Shown here: piece by piece, positions 8,059 to 14,546 of the stretch
Layout: every line of letters starts with the position of its first letter
How positions within the stretch are numbered: the first letter of the stretch is position 1
NCBI GenBank assembly: GCA_002298335.1
Contig: DBNK01000001.1
Location: 1 to 19,616, forward strand
Direction of reading: 5' to 3'
Length of the DNA: 19,616 nucleotides
Source of the DNA: Thalassolituus sp. UBA674
Lineage (GTDB): Bacteria; Pseudomonadota; Gammaproteobacteria; Pseudomonadales; Oceanobacteraceae
The notes under the pieces: model-generated
Databases searched by the model: none
What the model was told of the DNA's origin: nothing
Seen by the model: only the letters and a program-made list of their open reading frames with translations
Made by a program: the position numbers and the translations under genes

Positions 8059-8493
8059 TTGAACAGAATTAAGTATGTATTCTCACCGGAATCTGAAAAG
8101 TACGATGGTATCCGGCCAATCAATATCTATGCGATGAGATTCATTTATGGGTTGATGGCCTCATTTTTAGCGTTTGATGTCTGGTCTTACATCATTGGCT
8201 ACGATCAGGTCTGGGACCCGGACGAAGCTATGAACTGGAGCGTGTGGGGTGCCTTCTCACTGTTTGCTGTTCTGGGGATATTCAAAACAGTCAGGATGAT
8301 CCCGGTGTTATTGCTGGAGATTGTGTATAAATCCATCTGGCTGATTCTTGTTGCCTTACCCCTGTATCAGAATGGGGAGTTGTCCGATGCAGCAACAGAC
8401 GGAATGTTGTTTCCTTTCGCGCTGGTGATTCTTCCCATACTGGCGGTGCCATGGGGATATGTTTTCAGAACCTATTTTCTGGCAGGCCGATGA
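8059..8493 (+). CDS. Four-TM membrane protein of unknown function
   Basis: 144 residues from a TTG at 8059, chosen because GGAGG lies 4 nt upstream and no in-frame ATG occurs until after the first helix begins. Four hydrophobic segments are visible at about residues 27-47 (FIYGLMASFLAFDVWSYII), 62-78, 83-103 (PVLLLEIVYKSIWLILVA) and 118-140 (FPFALVILPILAVPWGYVF). There is no signal peptide, catalytic motif or family I can name. It follows the deacetylase gene by 56 bp on the same strand and shares its lower G/C content, so the two may have arrived together. A 14-bp tandem repeat begins right after its stop codon. Confidence 0.65.
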   Translation: MNRIKYVFSPESEKYDGIRPINIYAMRFIYGLMASFLAFDVWSYIIGYDQVWDPDEAMNWSVWGAFSLFAVLGIFKTVRMIPVLLLEIVYKSIWLILVALPLYQNGELSDAATDGMLFPFALVILPILAVPWGYVFRTYFLAGR

Positions 8494-8505
8494 GGACTGC
8501 CTGCC
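8481..8505 (+). other. Hairpin overlapping the stop of the 4-TM gene
   Basis: GGCAGGC (8481-8487) is perfectly complementary to GCCTGCC (8499-8505), with an 11-nt loop that contains the TGA stop (8491-8493). The same arm can alternatively pair with later copies of the tandem repeat, giving a set of competing structures. There is no T-run. Confidence 0.4.
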
Positions 8506-8552
8506 CGGGGCTGCCTGCCTGGGGCTGCCTGCCCGGAGCTGCCTGTCTGGGG
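8497..8552 (+). repeat. Four 14-bp tandem repeats (minisatellite)
   Basis: The units CTGCCTGCCCGGGG (8497-8510), CTGCCTGCCTGGGG (8511-8524), CTGCCTGCCCGGAG (8525-8538) and CTGCCTGTCTGGGG (8539-8552) are contiguous, followed by a partial TTGCCT. The unit length is not a multiple of three and the array lies in noncoding DNA. The rest of the 206-bp gap up to 8699 holds no gene I can support. Confidence 0.85.
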
Positions 8553-8717
8553 TTGCCTTAAGGGTAAGTCGGTTTCCGGCTGACGCATTGATCATACAAT
8601 GCAGGAATACCCGTTTCAGTTGTGTAAAATACCTCGACAAGGCCTGATCATTGGGTTGGCCATTTCTTTATCGTTTTTCGTAACAGGCCTGATATACGGA
8701 TGATTCTTTTTCTGCCC

Positions 8718-8918
8718 ATGCAGCAAGAGCTGGACTGTATTAATACAGAAGGCCGGATCGTCGGTAAAATCCGCTTTGATGCCAACCTGAATCAGCATGT
8801 CTTTTATCAGCCCGATCAGGCAGTTGAGTTATCGGATTCTGAGCAGGCGGCAATTTCCGCGCGACTGTCCGGGCTGGATGCCGGTACGTTCCATATTCCA
8901 ATGCAGGATGATGATTAA
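8718..8918 (+). CDS. Small acidic protein of unknown function
   Basis: 66 residues from ATG 8718, beginning MQQELDCINTEGRIVG. The in-frame ATG at 8700 would add MILFLP. Neither start has a convincing Shine-Dalgarno sequence. The sequence is soluble and acidic, ends in MQDDD, and has no transmembrane helix or recognisable motif. The pattern GRIVGKIRFDANLNQHVFYQ could form short beta strands. It stands 51 bp before yjdM on the same strand. It may be a real conserved small protein, but the evidence is only an open frame with ordinary-looking composition. Confidence 0.45.
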   Translation: MQQELDCINTEGRIVGKIRFDANLNQHVFYQPDQAVELSDSEQAAISARLSGLDAGTFHIPMQDDD

Positions 8919-8969
8919 TTCCACTCATCCGTGTCTGTCTATTCTGTTTTTCCTTTCTGAGTGGTTGTT

Positions 8970-9305
8970 ATGTCGTTGCCTCCCTGCCCCCAATGCCAGT
9001 CTGAATACGTCTACGAAGATCAGACCAATCTGATCTGCCCGGAATGCGGCCATGAATGGAACTCAGCGGACAGCAGTGATCCGGATGCTTTTGTGGTGCG
9101 TGATTCAAACGGCAAGGTACTGGAAGTCGGTGATCAGATTACCCTGATTAAAGACCTCAAAGTGAAAGGCGCATCGCAGGGATTAAAGATCGGTTCGAAA
9201 ACCACCATCCGCCGGATTGTGGAAGGCAAAGATCACGAGCTGGACTGTAAGTTTCCGGGTGTCGGGGAAATCATGGTCACCGCGAAGTTTGTGAAAAAGG
9301 CCTGA
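8970..9305 (+). CDS. yjdM: YjdM/PhnA-family zinc-ribbon protein
   Basis: 111 residues, the usual family length, starting MSLPPCPQCQSEYVYED at ATG 8970. That opening closely matches the E. coli protein as I remember it. The N-terminus is a four-cysteine zinc ribbon (CPQC near residues 6-9 and CPEC near 22-25), followed by the PhnA domain with VVRDSNGKVLEVGD and LKVKGASQGLKIG. The family is named after the phosphonate (phn) locus but is not needed for phosphonate use; its role is unclear, and no phn genes occur here. It appears monocistronic or paired with the small gene upstream, and it converges on the small membrane protein at 9373-9609. Confidence 0.9.
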   Translation: MSLPPCPQCQSEYVYEDQTNLICPECGHEWNSADSSDPDAFVVRDSNGKVLEVGDQITLIKDLKVKGASQGLKIGSKTTIRRIVEGKDHELDCKFPGVGEIMVTAKFVKKA

Positions 9306-9358
9306 TCTGCCCGGGTGTGTCTGTTTCACTCACTGTCTGGATATAAAGCATGTTTCCG

Positions 9359-9372
9359 GCCCGGCTGCGGGC
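9359..9372. terminator. Weak bidirectional terminator-like hairpin between convergent genes
   Basis: GCCCG (9359-9363) and CGGGC (9368-9372) form a 5-bp stem around GCTG between the convergent yjdM and the small - strand gene. Only TT follows on the + side and no clear T-run on the - side. Position is the main support. Confidence 0.35.
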
Positions 9373-9609
9373 TTACTCAGCATCCCGTTCCAGATAGGCA
9401 AAACTCATGAAGCTGCTGAAGAAAAACAGTCCGGCAATGATGGCGATGTTTTCTGCGGCGAGCATCAGCAGAGCAGTGATGATCCAGCCGGTCTTCACCT
9501 GTTCCAGGCGTCTCCGGTAGAGCGGTGTTCTGGTCCAGGCAATTTCAGGTTCATTTTCCGGCAGGTGAAAGAACCGGCGTATACGGACAAGCAGGCTGTG
9601 ATCTGTCAT
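9373..9609 (-). CDS. Small single-TM membrane protein, unknown function
   Basis: 78 residues from the ATG at 9609, which has GGGGAG about 6 nt upstream; the in-frame GTG at 9615 is less likely. The N-terminal half is basic and soluble (MTDHSLLVRIRRFFHLPENE, then RRRLEQVKTG), followed by one long hydrophobic stretch at about residues 39-68 (WIITALLMLAAENIAIIAGL), long enough for one or a hairpin of two helices. By the positive-inside rule the basic N-terminus should face the cytoplasm. I do not recognise the family. It is transcribed toward yjdM and stands apart from the coq7 group by 217 bp. Confidence 0.55.
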   Translation of the reverse strand: MTDHSLLVRIRRFFHLPENEPEIAWTRTPLYRRRLEQVKTGWIITALLMLAAENIAIIAGLFFFSSFMSFAYLERDAE

Positions 9610-9771
9610 AGGCACTCCCCGGGGGTGGCTTTATCACTGTTAGCCTAGGACAGATAAGTTCAGGGTTCTTAGCTTGGATGGTTTTAGTAACGAATCATTC
9701 TAAACAGAAGAAGTGTCATAGACCCCGATTCTGAACTGAAACGGGGCAGGAGCCTGCATCACCGCTGGGCG

Positions 9772-9813
9772 GCTTGTCCGTTTTGGGTCACGCCACAAAG
9801 TATCCGGACAGGC
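9772..9813. other. Hairpin downstream of coq7
   Basis: GCTTGTCCG (9772-9780) pairs with CGGACAGGC (9805-9813): nine pairs, one of them G-T. A 24-nt loop can form a short inner TTTG/CAAA helix. It begins 13 nt past the coq7 stop on the - strand but has no T-run. It may end or protect the coq7 transcript. The rest of 9610-9826 shows no gene. Confidence 0.4.
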
Positions 9814-9826
9814 TTACAGCAGTGTG

Positions 9827-10474
9827 TCAGACGCGGTACGTGGCCTTGGTCATCACTTTGGACAGGGCAGTCATGCCGAGTTTGACCGGCAGCGGGAAGC
9901 GGTAACCACCGGCGTTGAGTGCAGTGGTGGCGTGGCGGGCTTCGTCGTCCAGCATCTGCAGCAACACGGCTTTGCTCTTTTCATCTTCCGGAGGCAGGCT
10001 GGTCATGTGCTGGCTGAGGTGTTTGCACACCTGCTCTTCCGTCGCGGCGACAAAGCCCAGGCTGACTTTGTCGCTGATTTTACCGGCAGCGGCGCCAATG
10101 CCGAATGACAGGGCATAGAACAGCGGGTTCAGGTGGCTGGTGTGGCTGCCGAGGTCTTTGATGCGCTCTTCACACCAGACCAGATGATCGACTTCTTCTT
10201 TTGCGGCCTCTTCCATGGCTTCGCGTACTTCGGGCAGCTTCGCGGTCAGCGCCTGGCCCTGATACAGAGCCTGGGCACAGACTTCACCGGTATGGTTGAT
10301 GCGCATCAGGCCTGCAGCGTGTTGTTTTTCGCTGTCGCTGAGCTCACCTGTGGTGCGGCTGTTGGCCGGAGACACCCGATGGGCATGGCTGGAGCCCGGC
10401 GCCAGAGTACGCAGAGCCTGGTCGGCGTTGGTGATCAGGCGGTCGAGAAAAGAGAACTGTCGGGATGCGGACAT
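9827..10474 (-). CDS. coq7: Coq7, 2-polyprenyl-3-methyl-6-methoxy-1,4-benzoquinone monooxygenase
   Basis: 215 residues from the ATG at 10474 (MSASRQFSFLDRL). The longer open frame upstream is not used, because it would overlap the preceding gene. Coq7 carries out the last ring hydroxylation of ubiquinone synthesis at the membrane, before the final O-methylation. The di-iron carboxylate ligands are all present: Glu64 in NHTGEVCAQ, Glu94 and His97 in KEEVDHL, Glu147 in ATEEQVCKH, and Glu178 and His181 in DDEARHA. The length equals that of Pseudomonas Coq7. It lies 64 bp after the RetS-like gene on the same strand. I know of no functional link, so it may have its own promoter. Presence of this O2-dependent enzyme indicates aerobic ubiquinone synthesis. 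Confidence 0.95.
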   Translation of the reverse strand: MSASRQFSFLDRLITNADQALRTLAPGSSHAHRVSPANSRTTGELSDSEKQHAAGLMRINHTGEVCAQALYQGQALTAKLPEVREAMEEAAKEEVDHLVWCEERIKDLGSHTSHLNPLFYALSFGIGAAAGKISDKVSLGFVAATEEQVCKHLSQHMTSLPPEDEKSKAVLLQMLDDEARHATTALNAGGYRFPLPVKLGMTALSKVMTKATYRV

Positions 10475-10529
10475 AACACGCTCACTGCTTGAAACTGGGG
10501 TCATGGTAACTCTGAAGCCGGTCAGGTTT

Positions 10530-10549
10530 CCAGCCGCTTCAGCGGCTGG
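10530..10549 (-). other. Perfect hairpin holding the stop codon of the sensor gene in its loop
   Basis: CCAGCCGC (10530-10537) and GCGGCTGG (10542-10549) form a perfect 8-bp G/C-rich stem. On the - strand the tetraloop reads TGAA, so the TGA stop of the upstream gene is the loop itself. There is no T-run. It could act as a 3' barrier or a weak terminator between the sensor gene and coq7. Confidence 0.6.
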
Positions 10550-12872
10550 AGCGGTTGGACGACTGGCGGCGCAGGGTGAGGATATCAACCAGAGCCTCGC
10601 GCAGTCGGTTGCCGCTGACGGGTTTTGCAATGGTTTTCACAAAACCAGCCTGACGGGCGGCGTTTTCGGTGGCGCTGACGCTCAGGCCGGTGAGCATAAG
10701 GCTGGCCGGCTTGGGCGAGATTTCGTCATCTGCCTGCAATCGTTCAGACAACTGCAACCCGGACATCATGGGCATGTCGTGGTCAATGATGATGAAGTCA
10801 TAGGGCATGCCCATCGCACTCTGGTTGCGCATCATGGCCAGTGCTTCTTTACCGCTGTAGGTACTGTCGGCAATTACCCCCCACAGGCGCAGGCGCTTCT
10901 CCAGCACGGAGCGCAGTGAGGCATTGTCGTCCACGATCAGAATGCGCAGACCATTGAGGTTGTCGTCGCGCTCTTCTTCTTCAGCCTGATTGAAATCCAC
11001 CTGCTCGGCGGGCACAAACAGTGTGATCGAACCGCTGCGTGGTGACATTTCTTCGAGGTCGAGGGTGGCGTTCATCAGCTGGATCAGATCGCGCACAACA
11101 ATCTGGCTCCACAGGCGCGGGGTGTCGTGCCAGTTGACCGGGGCATCGTTTTTGAGGATGCGTAGCATGCCTTTCAGAGCTTCGTGGCGGCTGATATGGC
11201 CACTGAGACGGAACTGAATGCGCACGCCGTTCTTCGGCCCGAGATAGTAGGAGACGTACACCGACAGCTCGCCGTTTTCGGTGTAGGCCAGCATCTGCGT
11301 CATCAGATGGTGCACCAGTACCTGCAGGCGGCTGGCATCGGCTTTGACCCGTGGCGGGAAGTCGTTGGCGGTATCCACCACCAGTTCGACTTTTTTACGG
11401 TGCGCTTCCTGCTGGAAGTGTGCCACGGACTTGGCGACCAGCTCGGCGGTGGCAACGGGTTTGTACTCGAGGCTGAAGTGCTCGGTCTGCAGGCGCGCAA
11501 GGTCAGCAATTTCCTGCGCCATGATCAGCATGTCTTTACCGGCCAGACTCATGGTGTCGGCGTAATCGCGCTGAATCGGTGACAGCGGTGTATCACTGAT
11601 CAGTTCGTACATGCCGGTCACGCCGTTGATCGGTGTGCGCAGTTCGTCACTGATCTGGGTCAGCAGGGCCGGTGGGATACCATGATGGGTGGTGCTGTCG
11701 TGTTTACGGTCAGACTGCAGATTAATTTTATGGTCGGTCATGATCAGACTCATGATGCCGACGAAGGACAGTGACACCACCATCCATTCATTAATGACAT
11801 CCAGCGGCAACAGATTGGCGTTGTTGAGTATGGTCAGTAAGGTTCCGGTGAGGATTGGCAGAACCCCGGCAAACAGGAATGGCTGCACGTGGCGGCGTTC
11901 ACTCTGACCAAACCAGAGGATGATCAGCAGAATAATTTCGCACAGGGCCAGTACGGTTGATATCGCGACTTCCTGAGTACTGTTAAACATCCACCATTCA
12001 CCCGGTATCAGGATCAGAAAGGGGGTGATCAGCAACAGGATCGTTTGCCGTACACGCCGTGAGTGCCAGCCAAGCCAGTAAACCGCCAGCACATGCGCGA
12101 TGGCGGCAATGCAGATGGAGATCGATTCAAGGCGGAAATTCACCACCTGAGAGAACCCCCAGCTGGTGTGCAGCAGGCCCATCCATGCCGGAATAAACAC
12201 AAACACAGCAAGGGAAAACACCAGACCAATCAGGGAGAACGGATAACGGTAACGGAACCAGGAATAGACAAAGTACCAGCAAGCGGCCATGACCCAGCCG
12301 ATGGCGGTTCCTGTGATGATGTTGATACGCTGTTCGATTTCAACGAACTGATCCAGACTCTTAAGCTCAATACTGGTATTGAGCAGAGCGTCAGTTTTGA
12401 TCCGGATCAGGAAAGTGGCGGTGGAGTGACCGCCGATCTGCAACAGATACGAGTGTGCCTGGGGCCGCGTGGCACGCAGGTGTTTTTCTTCCAGACGCTG
12501 ACGTTTGGCCGGGTCGGTAATATCGTAAATGTCGGCGACATCAATCCGTGGATTGGACAGAGTAAGTGCGGTCGGGCGTGGCTCAGTGGTCGGGTTATGC
12601 AGGCTCAGCTGCAGCCAGTACACAGAGTCTGTAGCGCCACGTTTCAGGTATTTGGTGTGGATGCGCATGAAGCGCAGCTGATTTTCCGGCTTCAGTACAT
12701 CGGTCATCGACAGTGTGCCGCTCTCATCCTCCAGAATGGAGATGTAGCGGGTAATGGACTGGTTATAGGAGTCCGGTGGCAGGATGATGGGTTTGCTGGC
12801 CTGACTCTGAGGAATCAGGCCGAACATCAGCAGGGTAAAGAGCAGCAGAGGTTGAACAGCTTTGTAAATCAT
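10539..12872 (-). CDS. RetS-like hybrid sensor protein with degenerate kinase core
   Basis: 777 residues from the ATG at 12872, preferred because it starts the signal peptide (MIYKAVQPLLLFTLLMFG, cleavage near SQAS) and has AGGAG 10 nt upstream. Order of domains: 7TMR-DISMED2-type periplasmic domain (~30-170), seven TMs (~185-385), a dimerisation/kinase region (~400-625) and one receiver (~640-765). The receiver is intact: Asp pair in IVDDN, phospho-acceptor Asp697 in IIDHDMP, Thr in LTG, Lys in AKP. The kinase is not: the H-box reads SDELRTP with Asp409 for His, the N-box Asn is replaced (HHLMTQMLAYT), and no DxGxG or GxGL boxes are seen. RetS of Pseudomonas, also next to purD as I recall, acts by binding GacS. 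A similar non-catalytic role is my inference. RetS has two receivers; this has one. Confidence 0.85.
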   Translation of the reverse strand: MIYKAVQPLLLFTLLMFGLIPQSQASKPIILPPDSYNQSITRYISILEDESGTLSMTDVLKPENQLRFMRIHTKYLKRGATDSVYWLQLSLHNPTTEPRPTALTLSNPRIDVADIYDITDPAKRQRLEEKHLRATRPQAHSYLLQIGGHSTATFLIRIKTDALLNTSIELKSLDQFVEIEQRINIITGTAIGWVMAACWYFVYSWFRYRYPFSLIGLVFSLAVFVFIPAWMGLLHTSWGFSQVVNFRLESISICIAAIAHVLAVYWLGWHSRRVRQTILLLITPFLILIPGEWWMFNSTQEVAISTVLALCEIILLIILWFGQSERRHVQPFLFAGVLPILTGTLLTILNNANLLPLDVINEWMVVSLSFVGIMSLIMTDHKINLQSDRKHDSTTHHGIPPALLTQISDELRTPINGVTGMYELISDTPLSPIQRDYADTMSLAGKDMLIMAQEIADLARLQTEHFSLEYKPVATAELVAKSVAHFQQEAHRKKVELVVDTANDFPPRVKADASRLQVLVHHLMTQMLAYTENGELSVYVSYYLGPKNGVRIQFRLSGHISRHEALKGMLRILKNDAPVNWHDTPRLWSQIVVRDLIQLMNATLDLEEMSPRSGSITLFVPAEQVDFNQAEEEERDDNLNGLRILIVDDNASLRSVLEKRLRLWGVIADSTYSGKEALAMMRNQSAMGMPYDFIIIDHDMPMMSGLQLSERLQADDEISPKPASLMLTGLSVSATENAARQAGFVKTIAKPVSGNRLREALVDILTLRRQSSNRSSR

Positions 12873-12916
12873 TCTCTGGCTGCTCCTGCAGCGCATGCCT
12901 GTTACTTCAGGCAATC

Positions 12917-14209
12917 TCAGTCGTTGGATTGCTCCCGCGCGATGGCCCGGTAACCGATATCAGAACGGCAGAACATGCCACTCCAACGGATACCTTTGAT
13001 CAGATCGTACGCCCGGGACTGGGCTTCGCCGACATTGTAACCCAGAGCGGTGGCACAGAGGACACGTCCACCGGCAGTAACAACGGCATTGGCACTGTTG
13101 AGCGCAGTTCCGGCATGGAAAACCTTGCGGTCTTCACCGTCGTTTTCCGGCAGAGTGATGACATCACCCTTCGGATAACTGCCTGGATAGCCAGCAGCAG
13201 CCAGTACCACACCCAGAGACGCGCGTGGGTCCCACTGTGTGGTTTCCTGATCGAGCTTACCTTCCAGAGCGGCCAGACAGTGAGCCACCATATCCGACTG
13301 CATACGCAGCATGATCGGCTGAGTTTCCGGATCACCGAAACGGCAGTTGTATTCGATCACTTTCGGCGCACCGGTTTCATCAATCATCAGACCGGCGTAC
13401 AGGAAGCCGGTGTAATCGTTACCTTCAGCGGCCATACCTTCAACGGTCGGATAAATCACTTCCTTCATAATGCGGTCATGAATTTCCGGCGTCACCACAG
13501 GGGCCGGGGAATACGCGCCCATACCACCGGTGTTCGGGCCAGTGTCTTTATCGCCGACGCGTTTGTGATCCTGACTGGTGGCCATGGGCAGTACGTTCTT
13601 ACCGTCGACCATGACGATGAACGACGCCTCTTCACCGGTGAGGAATTCTTCGATCACTACGCGGCAGCCGGCATCACCGAATGCATTACCGGACAGCATG
13701 TCTTCAACCGCTTCTTCCGCCTGCTGCAGAGTTTCTGCAACGATCACGCCTTTACCCGCAGCCAGACCATCGGCCTTAACAACGATAGGCGCGCCTTTTT
13801 CGCGCAGGTAAGCAAGTGCTGGCTCGATCTCGGTGAAGTTCTGATATTCCGCGGTCGGAATGTTCTGACGGGCGAGGAAATCTTTAGTGAAGGCTTTAGA
13901 GCCTTCCAGCTGCGCAGCGCCTTTGCGTGGACCAAAAATTTTCAGACCGGCACTTTCAAACAGATCAACAATACCGTCAACCAGTGGCGCTTCAGGGCCG
14001 ACAATGGTCAGGCCGATGTCGTTGGTCTCGGCGAAGTTTTTCAGCGCAGCAAAATCCATCACACCGATGTCGACATTTTCTACGCCTTCTTCAATCGCCG
14101 TACCAGCGTTACCCGGAGCGACGAATACTTTTTCGACCAGTGGAGACTGCAGACATTTCCACGCCAGAGCGTGTTCTCGACCACCGGCCCCTACAACTAA
14201 TATTTTCAT
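12917..14209 (-). CDS. purD: Phosphoribosylamine-glycine ligase (GARS)
   Basis: 430 residues, the standard length, from the ATG at 14209 (MKILVVGAGGREHALAWKC). PurD joins 5-phosphoribosylamine and glycine with ATP, the second step of de novo purine synthesis, in the cytoplasm. The ATP-grasp fold is complete: GSKAFTKDFL, VVKADGLAAGKGV, the TGGMGAYSPAPVV loop, and EYNCRFGDPETQ with the metal-binding residues. The C-terminus ends in RSDIGYRAIAREQSND. Its leader contains structured element A (14248-14318), and it is separated from purH by an intrinsic terminator, so it needs its own promoter or read-through. The RetS-like gene follows after 44 bp and may be cotranscribed. Confidence 0.97.
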   Translation of the reverse strand: MKILVVGAGGREHALAWKCLQSPLVEKVFVAPGNAGTAIEEGVENVDIGVMDFAALKNFAETNDIGLTIVGPEAPLVDGIVDLFESAGLKIFGPRKGAAQLEGSKAFTKDFLARQNIPTAEYQNFTEIEPALAYLREKGAPIVVKADGLAAGKGVIVAETLQQAEEAVEDMLSGNAFGDAGCRVVIEEFLTGEEASFIVMVDGKNVLPMATSQDHKRVGDKDTGPNTGGMGAYSPAPVVTPEIHDRIMKEVIYPTVEGMAAEGNDYTGFLYAGLMIDETGAPKVIEYNCRFGDPETQPIMLRMQSDMVAHCLAALEGKLDQETTQWDPRASLGVVLAAAGYPGSYPKGDVITLPENDGEDRKVFHAGTALNSANAVVTAGGRVLCATALGYNVGEAQSRAYDLIKGIRWSGMFCRSDIGYRAIAREQSND

Positions 14210-14247
14210 GGCTGACTTCTCTTCTTTCGGGTCTGAAAGCTTCCTGA

Positions 14248-14318
14248 GCGGTGTTAAAACCTTCATCAAAATGCTCATGTACTTCAGTACACTGCGCTTT
14301 TTCTTCAGGTTTTGCCTA
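14248..14318 (-). repeat. Structured inverted-repeat element, copy A (purD leader)
   Basis: Read on the - strand, the 71-nt element begins TAGGCAAAA (14318) and ends TTTTAACACCGC (14248), 38 nt before the purD start. It folds as a long hairpin. P1 is AAAACCT (14313-14307) with AGGTTTT (14262-14256). P2 is AAAA (14302-14299) with TTTT (14271-14268). P3 is TGTAC (14291-14287) with GTACA (14282-14278) around a TGAA loop. The stretches AAGCG and TGAGCATT are shared with copy B. Every helix differs from copy B by paired substitutions. It lies in the sense orientation in the purD leader. Confidence 0.75.
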
Positions 14319-14346
14319 CCTCAGAAAACTTTCATCTCCCGGGGCC

Positions 14347-14352
14347 ATTACA
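14347..14352 (-). promoter_or_regulatory. Possible -10 element for purD
   Basis: On the - strand this reads TGTAAT, one mismatch from consensus, just past the purH terminator and before copy A. No good -35 hexamer is seen 16-18 nt upstream, where the terminator stem lies. A purD promoter is required somewhere between the terminator and copy A if read-through is low. Weak. Confidence 0.2.
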
Positions 14353-14364
14353 CCCATATGAATG

Positions 14365-14397
14365 AAAAAACGCTGAATTAAATTAAACAATTCAGCG
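14365..14397 (-). terminator. Intrinsic terminator downstream of purH
   Basis: On the - strand CGCTGAATT (14397-14389), a 9-nt loop and the perfect complement AATTCAGCG (14379-14371) are followed directly by TTTTTT (14370-14365). This is a clear rho-independent terminator for the purH transcript, about 150 nt past its stop, and separates purH from purD. Confidence 0.85.
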
Positions 14398-14399
14398 AG

Positions 14400-14433
14400 T
14401 TCTTAGAAAAAAGGATTCCGCAATATCTAAGAA
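14400..14433. other. Inverted repeat next to the purH terminator
   Basis: TTCTTAG (14400-14406) and CTAAGAA (14427-14433) are perfect complements, 20 nt apart. On the - strand the loop ends in TTTTTT (14412-14407). It sits 2 nt upstream of the terminator stem and could stack on it or compete with it. Confidence 0.45.
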
Positions 14434-14455
14434 GCGTGACGAGCGCGGGTATGGG

Positions 14456-14528
14456 TAGGCAAAAGTGACTGAGGAAGCGGAGCGTACACATAGTACGTGA
14501 GCATTCCGAATGTCGCTTTTAACACCGC
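14456..14528 (+). repeat. Structured inverted-repeat element, copy B (after purH)
   Basis: Read on the + strand, the 73-nt element begins TAGGCAAAA and ends TTTTAACACCGC, 18 nt from the purH stop codon. P1 is AAAAGTGAC (14461-14469) with GTCGCTTTT (14512-14520), including one T-G pair. P2 is GGAA (14473-14476) with TTCC (14504-14507). P3 is CGTAC (14483-14487) with GTACG (14493-14497) around ACATA, extended by a G-T pair. By hand alignment about 53 of 73 positions match copy A. The G-T pairs are stable only in RNA of this strand, which is antisense to the purH transcript. Confidence 0.75.
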
Positions 14529-14546
14529 CCGGGCCAGCGCAGCAGC

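Noticed and set aside
8639..9307. 11-nt direct repeat AAGGCCTGATC flanking the small gene and yjdM, as if an insertion footprint
   Set aside because: A match of this length is expected many times by chance in a window of this size, and yjdM looks like a normal resident gene.
9613..9627. Near-palindrome CACTCCCCGGGGGTG over the ribosome binding site of the small - strand gene, as an operator or SD-sequestering hairpin
   Set aside because: Too short a loop and a mismatch in the stem; the pairing is weak and it may be a by-product of a G-rich Shine-Dalgarno.
12872..12914. Upstream TTG start for the RetS-like protein giving 14 extra residues
   Set aside because: It would put a charged stretch before the signal peptide; ATG 12872 has a Shine-Dalgarno and begins at the signal peptide.
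12929..14200. Long + strand open frame (423 codons) opposite purD
   Set aside because: It is the antisense shadow of a highly conserved purD; the protein shows no family motif and is rich in His/Arg/Phe, as expected of a mirrored frame.
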